A stretch of DNA of 25,193 nt. It comes from Limiplasma sp045538465. Lineage in GTDB: Bacteria; Bacillota; Clostridia; Christensenellales; Aristaeellaceae. The position numbers and the translations under genes are program-made. The notes beneath the pieces are model-generated. The model saw only the letters and a program-made list of their open reading frames with translations. It was not told the origin of the DNA and searched no databases. Positions 1 through 6,394 of the stretch are shown piece after piece; positions within the stretch are counted from its first letter, which is position 1, and each line of letters opens with the position of its first letter. The stretch covers positions 1 through 25,193 of the forward strand of contig JAZSRK010000012.1 in NCBI GenBank assembly GCA_045538465.1. Reading direction: 5' to 3'.

Positions 1-123
1 AAATGAAAGCATGGCGGGGCTCTGCTATTTTATCTGAATCCTAATCTTTCTTTCATTGTTTTTCCAAAGAAGATGTGGTACTCTTTCCTGGTATCAGCAA
101 CACTTTGCTCATTGGAGGTCTCC

Positions 124-759
124 TTGAATCGTTCCCATTGCAACTGTGATGAAAGCCTTGCCGCTCTTCCCTTGGTCGAATGCATCGTCAACGCGCTGGA
201 TGCGCGCGATCCTTACACCGGCAACCATTCCCGCCGAGTAAGCGATATGGCTTGTATTCTCTGCCATTACCTTGGCCTGAGCGAAGAAGAGACCCAGAGG
301 ATCCATATCGCTGCCCACTTGCACGATATTGGTAAGATCGGCATTCCCGATGCCGTGCTGCGCAAGCCCGGGCGTTTGGATGATATCCAATGGAACATTA
401 TGAAGGATCATCCCAAGATCGGTGCAGAGATCCTGTATCAAGCTGCCGATTTTCAGGATGTTGCTGAGATCATCCTCAATCATCACGAGCGGTATGACGG
501 GCGGGGGTACCCCAACAATAACGAGCTTGGCTACATCCCGCTGGGGGCGCGGATCATTGCCGTATGCGATTCCATTGATGCCATGGCTTCTGCCCGCGCC
601 TACCGCCGTGCCCTGTCCATGGATACCTGCCGCAGCGAGATCGAAAAGAACATCGGCACCATGTACGACCCGCAAGTGGCTATGACCGCACTGGCTCATT
701 GGGATGAGCTGACCTCTATTTATCATGAGGATGAGGAAACAAGTGGCGAGAATACTTAA
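124..759 (+). CDS. HD-GYP domain protein, probable c-di-GMP phosphodiesterase
   Basis: A stand-alone HD-GYP domain of 211 residues. With the TTG start at 124, the metal-binding HD pair is at residues 67-68 (HLHDIGK), followed by HH at 120-121 and the signature RYDGRGYP ending near residue 130; all expected ligands appear present. The family hydrolyses cyclic di-GMP to GMP or pGpG; here no receiver, PAS or membrane domain is attached, so the input signal is unknown. Start choice: an ATG at 73 exists, but its only purine run (AAAGAAG) touches the start codon, whereas GGAGG at 114-118 lies 5 nt before the in-frame TTG at 124; the longer form would simply add 17 residues. A GGDEF cyclase is also encoded in this window at 20.4 kb, so both arms of c-di-GMP turnover are present. 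The family call is firm, the start moderate. Confidence 0.85.
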   Translation: MNRSHCNCDESLAALPLVECIVNALDARDPYTGNHSRRVSDMACILCHYLGLSEEETQRIHIAAHLHDIGKIGIPDAVLRKPGRLDDIQWNIMKDHPKIGAEILYQAADFQDVAEIILNHHERYDGRGYPNNNELGYIPLGARIIAVCDSIDAMASARAYRRALSMDTCRSEIEKNIGTMYDPQVAMTALAHWDELTSIYHEDEETSGENT

Positions 760-884
760 AGAACGATGGCAAAGCCAACGAAAACGGCCAGATAAATTGA
801 AAGCCCGACTGTCGAGAAATCCCGGAATGTAGAGGCTGTCTCAAAACAAGGATATATTACCCATTCATCGTGAAAGACTATCAA

Positions 885-929
885 AAAAGGCGTGGAATGC
901 TGCCGGCTGAGCAACACTCCACGCCTTTT
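885..929. terminator. Bidirectional intrinsic terminator between convergent genes
   Basis: Long hairpin AAAAGGCGTGGA ... TCCACGCCTTTT with the stem continuing inward past two mismatches around a CCGGCTGA loop. It has A's on the left and T's on the right arm, so it can work on both strands. It sits between the HD-GYP gene (plus) and the monooxygenase-fold gene (minus), which converge here. Confidence 0.8.
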
Positions 930-961
930 CATTTAAATGCTGTATCATGCGAATTTAGGAA

Positions 962-1294
962 TCACTTTTTGATAAATGCAGCATCTTTTTCGGGAATACC
1001 TGCGTTATCAGAAATGTAACGTTCTACCTTCATATGCAGATCGTATTTTTCTCTTAAGCCAATGATCGTTTTCATCATAGGAGATTCGTGGTGCAGATCT
1101 ATTGCTTGTTGATTTTCCCAACTATCGATCAACAAAACGCTTTCGTCATCATCAATGGGAAAGAAATATCTGTATGCAAGATTTCCGTTTTCCTTTTTTA
1201 TTTTTTCTACTGTTCCAGAGTCTATCATTTCTTGTGCAAACTTTCTGGCGCTGTTTCCTTTTCCGGTGTAATAAATATGGATCGTTATAGCCAT
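962..1294 (-). CDS. Antibiotic biosynthesis monooxygenase (ABM) / YgiN-like family protein
   Basis: A small protein of 110 residues with the ABM ferredoxin-like fold pattern: an N-terminal strand (AITIHIYYTGKG), a central segment RYFFPIDDDESVLLIDSWENQQAIDLHHES and a C-terminal strand (LHMKVERYI). The S/D-W-x-N/D-Q-x-A-x-D-x-H motif with its downstream histidine is typical of YgiN-like quinol monooxygenases and related stress proteins. Members are usually dimeric and cofactor-free; substrate cannot be told from sequence. GGAGG lies 9 nt upstream of the ATG at 1294, so I prefer this to a possible ATG at 1312. It is a single minus-strand gene, divergent from the rubredoxin fusion gene and convergent with the HD-GYP gene. 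Confidence 0.75.
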   Translation of the reverse strand: MAITIHIYYTGKGNSARKFAQEMIDSGTVEKIKKENGNLAYRYFFPIDDDESVLLIDSWENQQAIDLHHESPMMKTIIGLREKYDLHMKVERYISDNAGIPEKDAAFIKK

Positions 1295-1520
1295 ACTGTT
1301 TCCTCCATGCATTGTTTGATGGCCTCTTTCGGGTGCAGAGATGAGGCGCTTTTGTTAGCAAGAGGATAACATAGGCAGGAATGGATGTCAAAGAAGGAGG
1401 AATGCGTAGGGAAGAGGTGGAGCGCTTCTTTCTGGCTGCTCTTTTTCTTAGGTTTCAAACCGGCCCGACCGGTTGATACTAATACCGACCCCACACCCCA
1501 AATAGCAAGGAGGCGTTTTG

Positions 1521-2126
1521 ATGGATCCCAAAGCATTGTTCCAGATCACTTACGGTCTGTATGTACTCACCACCCGCCATGATGGGCGGGATAACGGCTG
1601 CATCATCAATACGGTGATGCAGGTGGCCGAACAGCCGGTTCGGCTGGCCATTGCCCTTAGCAAACGCAATCTGAGCTGCGAGATGGTGCGGCAAAGCAAG
1701 AGGCTCGATCTATCCGCCATCACCACCGGTGCCGATTTCAGCCTGTTTCAACGGTTCGGCTTTCAAAGCGGGCGGGATGCGGATAAGTTTGAAGGCTTCG
1801 CCGCTGTGCGCCGCAGCGAAAATGGTCTGTATTATTTGACGGAAAACAGCAGCGCCTACCTTTCTGCCAAGGTGCTGAGCGAAACCGATCTGGGCACACA
1901 CCTTTTGTTCATTGCAGAGGTGGAGGATGGTCAGGTGCTCTCCGGCGACCCGCCCTGCACCTACACCCATTACCAGACCTGCATCAAGCCCAAGCCCGCC
2001 CCGGTCAAGCAAAAGAGCTGGGTGTGTCAGGTGTGCGGCTATGTGCACGAGGGGGATCAGCTGCCCGAAGGCTTTGTCTGCCCCCTGTGCAAGCACGGGC
2101 GGGAAGCGTTCCAGCTGGTGGAGTGA
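1521..2126 (+). CDS. Flavin reductase-rubredoxin fusion (high-molecular-weight rubredoxin type)
   Basis: A 201-residue protein with two parts. Residues ~1-155 match the flavin reductase-like (FMN-binding split-barrel) domain: it opens DPKALFQITYGLYVLTT and has the N-T-V-M-Q and S-x-x-N-L-S segments. The last ~35 residues are a rubredoxin-like iron site: CQVCGY then CPLCKHG, giving two CxxC pairs. Proteins of this design (Hrb in Moorella and relatives) transfer electrons from NAD(P)H through flavin and the Fe(Cys)4 centre to flavodiiron proteins, giving protection against O2 or NO in strict anaerobes; no flavodiiron gene is next to it here. The start is decided by AAGGAGG at 1507-1513, 7 nt before the ATG at 1521; a TTG at 1518 is less well placed. 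Confidence 0.88.
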   Translation: MDPKALFQITYGLYVLTTRHDGRDNGCIINTVMQVAEQPVRLAIALSKRNLSCEMVRQSKRLDLSAITTGADFSLFQRFGFQSGRDADKFEGFAAVRRSENGLYYLTENSSAYLSAKVLSETDLGTHLLFIAEVEDGQVLSGDPPCTYTHYQTCIKPKPAPVKQKSWVCQVCGYVHEGDQLPEGFVCPLCKHGREAFQLVE

Positions 2127-2135
2127 TGCACCTCC

Positions 2136-2165
2136 TTGACACCAACGCTCCCATCGTGCTATCAT
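2136..2165 (+). promoter_or_regulatory. Promoter for the ABC exporter leader/operon
   Basis: TTGACA at 2136-2141, 18-nt spacer, TATCAT at 2160-2165. It lies just after the stop codon of the rubredoxin fusion and about 250 nt before the first permease gene, so the transcript would begin with a long leader that contains a small ORF and a terminator. Confidence 0.65.
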
Positions 2166-2197
2166 ACATCCATCAATCCGAAAGGGAGGGTGAACCC

Positions 2198-2305
2198 GTG
2201 AGCCAGCGCAGCCGCATCGAACTGCACCTGAATTCTCGCTTTTTTGGCGTAGATGCCGCACAGTACGGGATAACTCTGCCCTTTTTTGGACTGTGCAGCG
2301 AATAA
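2198..2305 (+). CDS. Putative 35-residue leader peptide of the ABC exporter operon
   Basis: A GTG-initiated ORF of 35 codons ending in TAA at 2303-2305. GGGAGG at 2184-2189 lies 8 nt before the GTG, and the promoter at 2136-2165 is just upstream. The peptide begins SQRSRIELHLNSRFFG and ends YGITLPFFGLCSE, so it is basic at first and hydrophobic near the C-terminus, with no membrane-length segment. It is followed after 26 nt by a terminator hairpin, then by the ABC operon. Position, ribosome binding site and downstream terminator suggest a cis-acting leader peptide (as BmrB does for bmrCD in Bacillus subtilis, in principle), but the peptide itself is not one I can name. It could be untranslated. 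Confidence 0.5.
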   Translation: MSQRSRIELHLNSRFFGVDAAQYGITLPFFGLCSE

Positions 2306-2331
2306 CATAGCCAAGTAACATGGTTATTCTG

Positions 2332-2360
2332 CAGCGCTCCTCAAAGGGGGCGCTGTTTTT
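2332..2360 (+). terminator. Intrinsic terminator/attenuator in the ABC operon leader
   Basis: CAGCGCTCC (2332-2340) pairs with GGGGCGCTG (2347-2355), followed by five T's. It lies between the leader ORF and the first permease. A second stem just upstream pairs GCAG..AATAAC (2295-2306, which contains the leader ORF stop codon) with GTTATTCTGC (2323-2332). GCAGCG occurs twice, at 2295-2300 and 2331-2336, so the terminator's 3' arm has two possible partners, as needed for switching. Conditional behaviour is inference. Confidence 0.65.
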
Positions 2361-2417
2361 GTGCTGTCCACAATATTTTACTCTATCATATACCTCACCA
2401 AGGAGGAAAACGGATCT

Positions 2418-3200
2418 ATGCGACAATACATCCGGGCCAGTCTGGCTACCATGCGGCTGTGCCTGAAAGAGAAAAGCTATTTCGGCTTCTTTAATCTGCT
2501 GGCGCAGTATTTGCTGCAAGCCAGCGCATTGGCTGCTTTGCTGATGATTTGGCGCTCCCTCGCTTTGCAGGGAGCCGATCTGGACGGGATGACTCTATCC
2601 CAACTGTATGCCTATACGGTGCTATCCACGGCGCTTTCGCCTTTGCTCAATGTGTATACCCCTGCCTCCAGCTGGCTGCACGATGGCAGCATGCTCAGCC
2701 TGTACCAGCGCCCTGCCGGGGTGTTCAGCCAGCTGGCAGCCCACACCATCGGCGGCTGGGGCATGCGGCTGTGCTGCCTCTCCCTGCCGGTGCTCACCAT
2801 CGCTGCCCTTTGCGGCGTTGACCTGCGCCCCCACAGCCTGTGGTTCTTCGTCTCCCTGCCGCTGGCGGTGCTGCAAGGCTTTGCAGTGGACTATCTGTTT
2901 GCCTGTGTGCTCATTCGCTTGCGCAATCTGGAATGGTGCGTCCATTGCCTTCGGGAAGCGCTGACGGCGCTGTTCACCGGTTCACTGATCCCCTTTGCTG
3001 CTTTGCCTTGGGGGCTGGGCAATGTTTTGCAGTTATCCCCCTTGGGCACGCTGGCGGGTGCGCCGCTGGCCATCTATACCGGTCTTGGGCAGCCTATGCC
3101 GCTGCTCATTGCCCAGATCGCTTGGAACCTGATCCTTTGGCCGCTGGCCATCCTTTGGTTCAATGCCTCTACAGAAAGGATGGTGTCCTATGGCGGATAA
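2418..3200 (+). CDS. ABC-2 type transporter permease (COG4587-like)
   Basis: A 260-residue polytopic membrane protein, about six hydrophobic segments, resembling the first of the paired permeases found with COG4586-type ATPases. It starts MRQYIRASLATMRLCLKEKSYF, a basic amphipathic N-terminus common in this ABC-2 export family, and has an interior segment with LSPLLNVYTPASSWLHDGSM. AGGAGG at 2401-2406 is 11 nt before the ATG at 2418; an upstream in-frame GTG at 2361 falls inside the terminator region and is not preferred. The gene overlaps the next permease by 11 nt, so the two are translationally coupled. Related three-gene systems include the viologen exporter of Synechocystis; the substrate here is unknown. 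Function as half of a heterodimeric export channel is inferred from family and context. Confidence 0.82.
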   Translation: MRQYIRASLATMRLCLKEKSYFGFFNLLAQYLLQASALAALLMIWRSLALQGADLDGMTLSQLYAYTVLSTALSPLLNVYTPASSWLHDGSMLSLYQRPAGVFSQLAAHTIGGWGMRLCCLSLPVLTIAALCGVDLRPHSLWFFVSLPLAVLQGFAVDYLFACVLIRLRNLEWCVHCLREALTALFTGSLIPFAALPWGLGNVLQLSPLGTLAGAPLAIYTGLGQPMPLLIAQIAWNLILWPLAILWFNASTERMVSYGG

Positions 3201-4044
3201 GCGTTCCACCTTCAAAGACATCCTGCGGCTATGGGGGCTTTATGCCCGCATGGATCTGAACTGGCTATTGCAGGATCTATCCAGCGCTGTGATCGTGCTG
3301 GTATCGGAGACCATGCAGAACCTATCCTCCATGATGGGTGTGCTGCTTTTGGCCATCCGCTTTGGCGGCGTGGGCGGCCTTAGTACCGATCAGGTGCTGT
3401 TCATGCTGGGCTTTTACCAGCTGGCAGATGGTCTGTGCTGGATGCTCTTTGGCAATTACAACGTTATCCACATCAGCCGACGCATCGGGCGCGGGCAGGT
3501 GGATCATATGCTCATTCAGCCCCGCCCCCTGTGGATGCAGCTGCTCACCGAGGGCTTCATGCCCTTCTCCGGCTGCTATGGCTTTCTGATTGGTACGATC
3601 CTCACCGGCCTTGCTGTGCATCGCTTGCAGCTGCCGCTAAGCCTTGCATGGTTCGGGCTTTTGGGCTTTTACCTGCTGGTGCACGCTGCCCTGCAGTTGT
3701 CCCAGTGCTTCCTGTATGGCGCTGGCGCTTTCTGGCGGCCTGTAGCTTGCGAGGAGATCTCCTCCATGGTCATCGATATGAACAACCAGCTGGGCAAGTT
3801 TCCCCTGTTTGGGTTGCCGGATTGGCTACTGGGCGTGCTACATACGATCTTGCCCATCGGCTTGATGGGCTACCTGCCCGCCCTCCGGCTGCTGGGTCTG
3901 CTTGGCAAGCCGGTCTCCATCACCCTGCCGCTGGTAGTGTGCGGTGTTTTTGTTACCGCCGCCCTTCTCTTATTCCGGAAAGGATTGAAGCATTATGAAA
4001 CATACGCCTGCAACCGATACAAAGAAATGGGATTCCGTAATTGA
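3190..4044 (+). CDS. ABC-2 type transporter permease (COG3694-like)
   Basis: A 284-residue membrane protein with about six hydrophobic segments and the RIGRGQVDHMLIQPRP motif characteristic of this family (a cytoplasmic loop with G-x-D/L-L-x-x-P-x-P between early helices). It starts at ATG 3190, with AAAGGA 9 nt upstream, and lies 11 nt inside the end of the first permease. The C-terminus ends KHYETYACNRYKEMGF, typical of the cytosolic tail of these proteins. Its end overlaps the ATPase gene by 50 nt. Together the two permeases would form the transmembrane part of an efflux-type ABC exporter with the following ATPase. Confidence 0.82.
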   Translation: MADKRSTFKDILRLWGLYARMDLNWLLQDLSSAVIVLVSETMQNLSSMMGVLLLAIRFGGVGGLSTDQVLFMLGFYQLADGLCWMLFGNYNVIHISRRIGRGQVDHMLIQPRPLWMQLLTEGFMPFSGCYGFLIGTILTGLAVHRLQLPLSLAWFGLLGFYLLVHAALQLSQCFLYGAGAFWRPVACEEISSMVIDMNNQLGKFPLFGLPDWLLGVLHTILPIGLMGYLPALRLLGLLGKPVSITLPLVVCGVFVTAALLLFRKGLKHYETYACNRYKEMGFRN

Positions 4045-4990
4045 CTTAAGCCATGTGACCAAGTACTACGACCAGAAGCGCCCCATCTCTCTCTTTCGCC
4101 GGGAGACCCAGCGCATCAACGCCTTGGATGGGGTCACCTTTACATTGCAAAAAGGCGAGTTCGCCGCATACGCTGGCCCCAACGGGGCGGGAAAATCCAC
4201 CACCTTTAAGCTGCTCAGCGGCATGCTGCGCCCCCAAAGCGGCGATGTGCGTGTCTTTGGCATGGATCCCTGCAAGAACCGCATCCAAGTGATGCGCCGC
4301 ACCGGTCTGCTCTTTGGCAACCGCAGCGAGCTTTGGTGGGATCATCCCGTGCGCGCCTCTTTTGAGTGGAAAAAAGCCGTCTGGGATGTGCCCGATGCCG
4401 CCTATACCCGCGTGGTGGACGAAATGAAGCAGCTTTTGGGCATCGACGAATTCTGGAACAGCTTTGCCCGGGAGCTTTCCTTGGGGCAGCGGATGCGGGC
4501 CAATCTGGCGCTTACCTTGCTCCACGAGCCGGAGCTGGTTTTGCTGGACGAGCCCACCCTTGGCCTGGATGTGCTGGCTAAGCGCCAAATGATCGATTTT
4601 CTGAAAAAGATCAACAAAGAAAAGCAGGTCACCTTACTGGTCACCTCCCACGATATGGACGACCTGACCGAGATGGCTAACCGCATTTTGCTCATCAACA
4701 AAGGGCAGCTGGCCTTTGATGGCGACTACGCCCATTTGATGCAGACTGCCGGAGATCACCGGCTCATTCGTCTCACTTTGCCCGGGGAAGCGCCTTCTTT
4801 GCCGGGAGCTGTTTATCAGGGCTTTGAGGATGGCAAGCATATTTACCGTTACGATGCTGCCGCCACCTCAGCCCAGCAGCTTTTCGGCGCGATCGCCCAA
4901 TTGCCCTATGTGCAGGATGTGGAGATGGGGCATGAGGCCATCGAGCAGCTGATCGCCCGCTTGTATCAGGGGTGGAAAATGGAGACCTAA
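3995..4990 (+). CDS. ABC transporter ATP-binding protein (COG4586-like)
   Basis: A 331-residue ABC ATPase. Walker A GPNGAGKST is at residues 61-69, the signature is LSLGQRMR, Walker B is LVLLDEPTLGLD and the switch histidine is in VTSHD. The N-terminal extension before Walker A (KYYDQKRPISLFRRETQ) and the ~90-residue C-terminal extension are typical of the COG4586 group that pairs with two ABC-2 permeases. Start at ATG 3995 with GGAAAGGA about 10 nt upstream; this overlaps the permease gene by 50 nt, indicating a tight operon. It provides energy for export; a drug, lipid or peptide substrate cannot be distinguished from sequence. No separate substrate-binding protein is encoded nearby, which agrees with an exporter. 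Confidence 0.9.
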   Translation: MKHTPATDTKKWDSVIDLSHVTKYYDQKRPISLFRRETQRINALDGVTFTLQKGEFAAYAGPNGAGKSTTFKLLSGMLRPQSGDVRVFGMDPCKNRIQVMRRTGLLFGNRSELWWDHPVRASFEWKKAVWDVPDAAYTRVVDEMKQLLGIDEFWNSFARELSLGQRMRANLALTLLHEPELVLLDEPTLGLDVLAKRQMIDFLKKINKEKQVTLLVTSHDMDDLTEMANRILLINKGQLAFDGDYAHLMQTAGDHRLIRLTLPGEAPSLPGAVYQGFEDGKHIYRYDAAATSAQQLFGAIAQLPYVQDVEMGHEAIEQLIARLYQGWKMET

Positions 4991-4999
4991 AGACAACAA

Positions 5000-5273
5000 G
5001 AGACCGCAAGGCGTGATAAGCGCCTTACGGTCTCAGGTCGTCGAAAAATTCGCCTATGGCTATTTTTCCGACCAGGCTTGCACCGTTTGCCTACTCGCCT
5101 ACGGCTCGCCGGGCGGCAAACGGCGATAGGAACCCCTTGCTACGCAAGGGTTCCGAAACCACCGTACACGCCGCTGGTTTCGGATCACAGTCGGAGGGTT
5201 GCGACCCTCCGACTCCACCCGGGGTTTTTCGACAGTCTGAGACCGCAAGGCGGCATAAGCGCCTTGCGGTCTC
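5000..5273. repeat. Intergenic cluster of hairpins bounded by matching palindromes
   Basis: Gene-free stretch between the ABC operon and the secreted-protein gene. It holds, in order: palindrome 5000-5034 (GAGACCGCAAGGCG, 7-nt loop, one mismatch); an imperfect hairpin 5040-5072 beginning GTCGAAAAATTCGCC; 5083-5123 (CCGTTTGCC/GGCAAACGG); 5129-5154 (GGAACCCC.. with one bulge); 5152-5184 (TCCGAAACCA/TGGTTTCGGA); 5189-5214 (AGTCGGAGGGT/ACCCTCCGACT); and palindrome 5239-5273 (GAGACCGCAAGGCG/CGCCTTGCGGTCTC, perfect). The inner block also starts with GTCGAAAAA (5040) and ends with TTTTTCGAC (5225-5233), like terminal inverted repeats. A related GTCGAAAAA hairpin recurs at 16744-16776. The first palindrome may also terminate the ABC operon transcript. 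Probably a REP/MITE-like composite; no coding potential is evident. Confidence 0.8.
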
Positions 5274-5292
5274 CTTATGATATCTGTTTGCT

Positions 5293-6294
5293 TTAGTCGA
5301 AATAGGTATTGTTCATGCAATCCTGCACCAGCTGTGCCAGCACCTCGTCGTTGGTCATTACGGCTCCGCCGCCCACGCCATAGATCATGGCGTACATCCA
5401 GCCGTCTTCGACGAAGCAGTAGCCGCCGGTGGCTTGGTCGGCGCTTACATATAGCACCATCTCTTGGCCGTAGCCGTTGGTCATCAGCCGCACGGCGATG
5501 TATTCGCTGTCTTGCTGCATGGCTTCTGCCAGCTCTGCAGTGGTGATGTCGCCCAGCTCGTTGGCCATGATCACCATGGTGCGGCTGGTGGTTTCGTCGG
5601 TATAGATGGCTACGCAGCCGTCCTTCTTTTCAGCATCGGTGGGTTCCACTTCTTTCCACTGGGAAGGTACGGGGAAGTTGGGGCCTTCCTTGATGCCGAC
5701 CATGGTCAGCGGTACGCTGCCCTGAACGGTGGGCTGCTCGTTCGCGTTTGCGCCGGTGATAACATCGTCATCGTTGGCATACAGAGCCATTTCTTCATCC
5801 AGATAGGTGTCGGCCATGCAGGTATCCACCAGCGCCAGCAGGGCATCGTCGCTGGAGATGCGCTTGTCTTCCGCATTCAGGAAGGTAAAGCTGTACATTT
5901 TGCCTTCGCCGTCCAGCAGGACGTAGCCAACAACGGTCTCATCTGCATAGGCGTAGAGCACCAGCTCGACACCGTGTTCGTTGGTCACCAGCTGAGCGCT
6001 CAGGTAGGTACTGTCGCTATTCATAGCGTCGATCAGTTCCTGATTGGTGACGCTCTCGTCTACATCACTGATGTTCACACCCATACAACGGCCGGTATCG
6101 ATATCCATCAAAAGCAGCAGATAGCCCTCTGCGTAGTCCTCGTCCGTCAGTCCCGTCTCCTCCCACTGGGAAGGAGCCACAAAGCACAGACCGTTATCCA
6201 GCAGCATTTCCTCCACGGGAATGGTTTCGGCGGTTGCGCCAACGGCGGCAAGGCATACGATCAGTGCAAGAAGCAGGGATACAAGCTTTTTCAT
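5293..6294 (-). CDS. Secreted protein with two tandem ~135-residue repeat domains
   Basis: A 333-residue protein with a clear signal peptide: MKKLVSLLLALIVCLAAVGATAE, cleavage likely after the ATA/ALA-type AxA near residue 22. The mature part contains two related halves. Each has PSQWEE or PSQWKE near its start, then T-D-E/A, a strand with D-x-x-T-x-R-x-M, a helix T-x-x-E-L-x-x-A-M-x-x-D-S-x-Y, a strand with G-x-E-L/M-V-L-Y, and a terminal helix ending in D-T/N-C-M-x-x-T-Y. I do not recognise a named family. The start at 6294 is supported by AAGGAGG; an upstream reading frame to 6357 lies across the promoter and is rejected. It is acidic and lacks a lipobox cysteine, so secreted or surface-loosely-held. 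Function unknown. Confidence 0.8.
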   Translation of the reverse strand: MKKLVSLLLALIVCLAAVGATAETIPVEEMLLDNGLCFVAPSQWEETGLTDEDYAEGYLLLLMDIDTGRCMGVNISDVDESVTNQELIDAMNSDSTYLSAQLVTNEHGVELVLYAYADETVVGYVLLDGEGKMYSFTFLNAEDKRISSDDALLALVDTCMADTYLDEEMALYANDDDVITGANANEQPTVQGSVPLTMVGIKEGPNFPVPSQWKEVEPTDAEKKDGCVAIYTDETTSRTMVIMANELGDITTAELAEAMQQDSEYIAVRLMTNGYGQEMVLYVSADQATGGYCFVEDGWMYAMIYGVGGGAVMTNDEVLAQLVQDCMNNTYFD

Positions 6295-6347
6295 AGCGGA
6301 TTTTCCTCCTTTGTATGCATAGCATCGGCGATGGTTTGTCTGTATGT

Positions 6348-6376
6348 ACCATATCACGTTTTGCCTGCTTGCGCAA
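6348..6376 (-). promoter_or_regulatory. Promoter for the secreted repeat protein gene
   Basis: Read on the minus strand: TTGCGC (6371-6376), 17-nt spacer, TATGGT (6348-6353). It lies between the GH42 stop codon and the AAGGAGG/ATG of the secreted protein gene, indicating independent transcription. Confidence 0.5.
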
Positions 6377-6394
6377 GTGGATGGGGCGCAGGGG

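Noticed and set aside
73..123. Longer N-terminus of the HD-GYP protein from ATG 73
   Set aside because: The ribosome binding site would touch the start codon, whereas GGAGG is well placed for TTG 124; kept only as an alternative.
832..850. GAGGCTGTCTCAAAACA resembles the terminal repeat of some insertion sequences
   Set aside because: No matching inverted end, no transposase fragment and no target duplication seen; at most a relic.
1385..1520. Small plus-strand ORF before the rubredoxin fusion
   Set aside because: It overlaps the start of the fusion gene out of frame, and its peptide has no recognisable features.
5000..5273. CRISPR array
   Set aside because: The repeats are palindromes of different sequence with no regular spacer spacing and no cas genes nearby.
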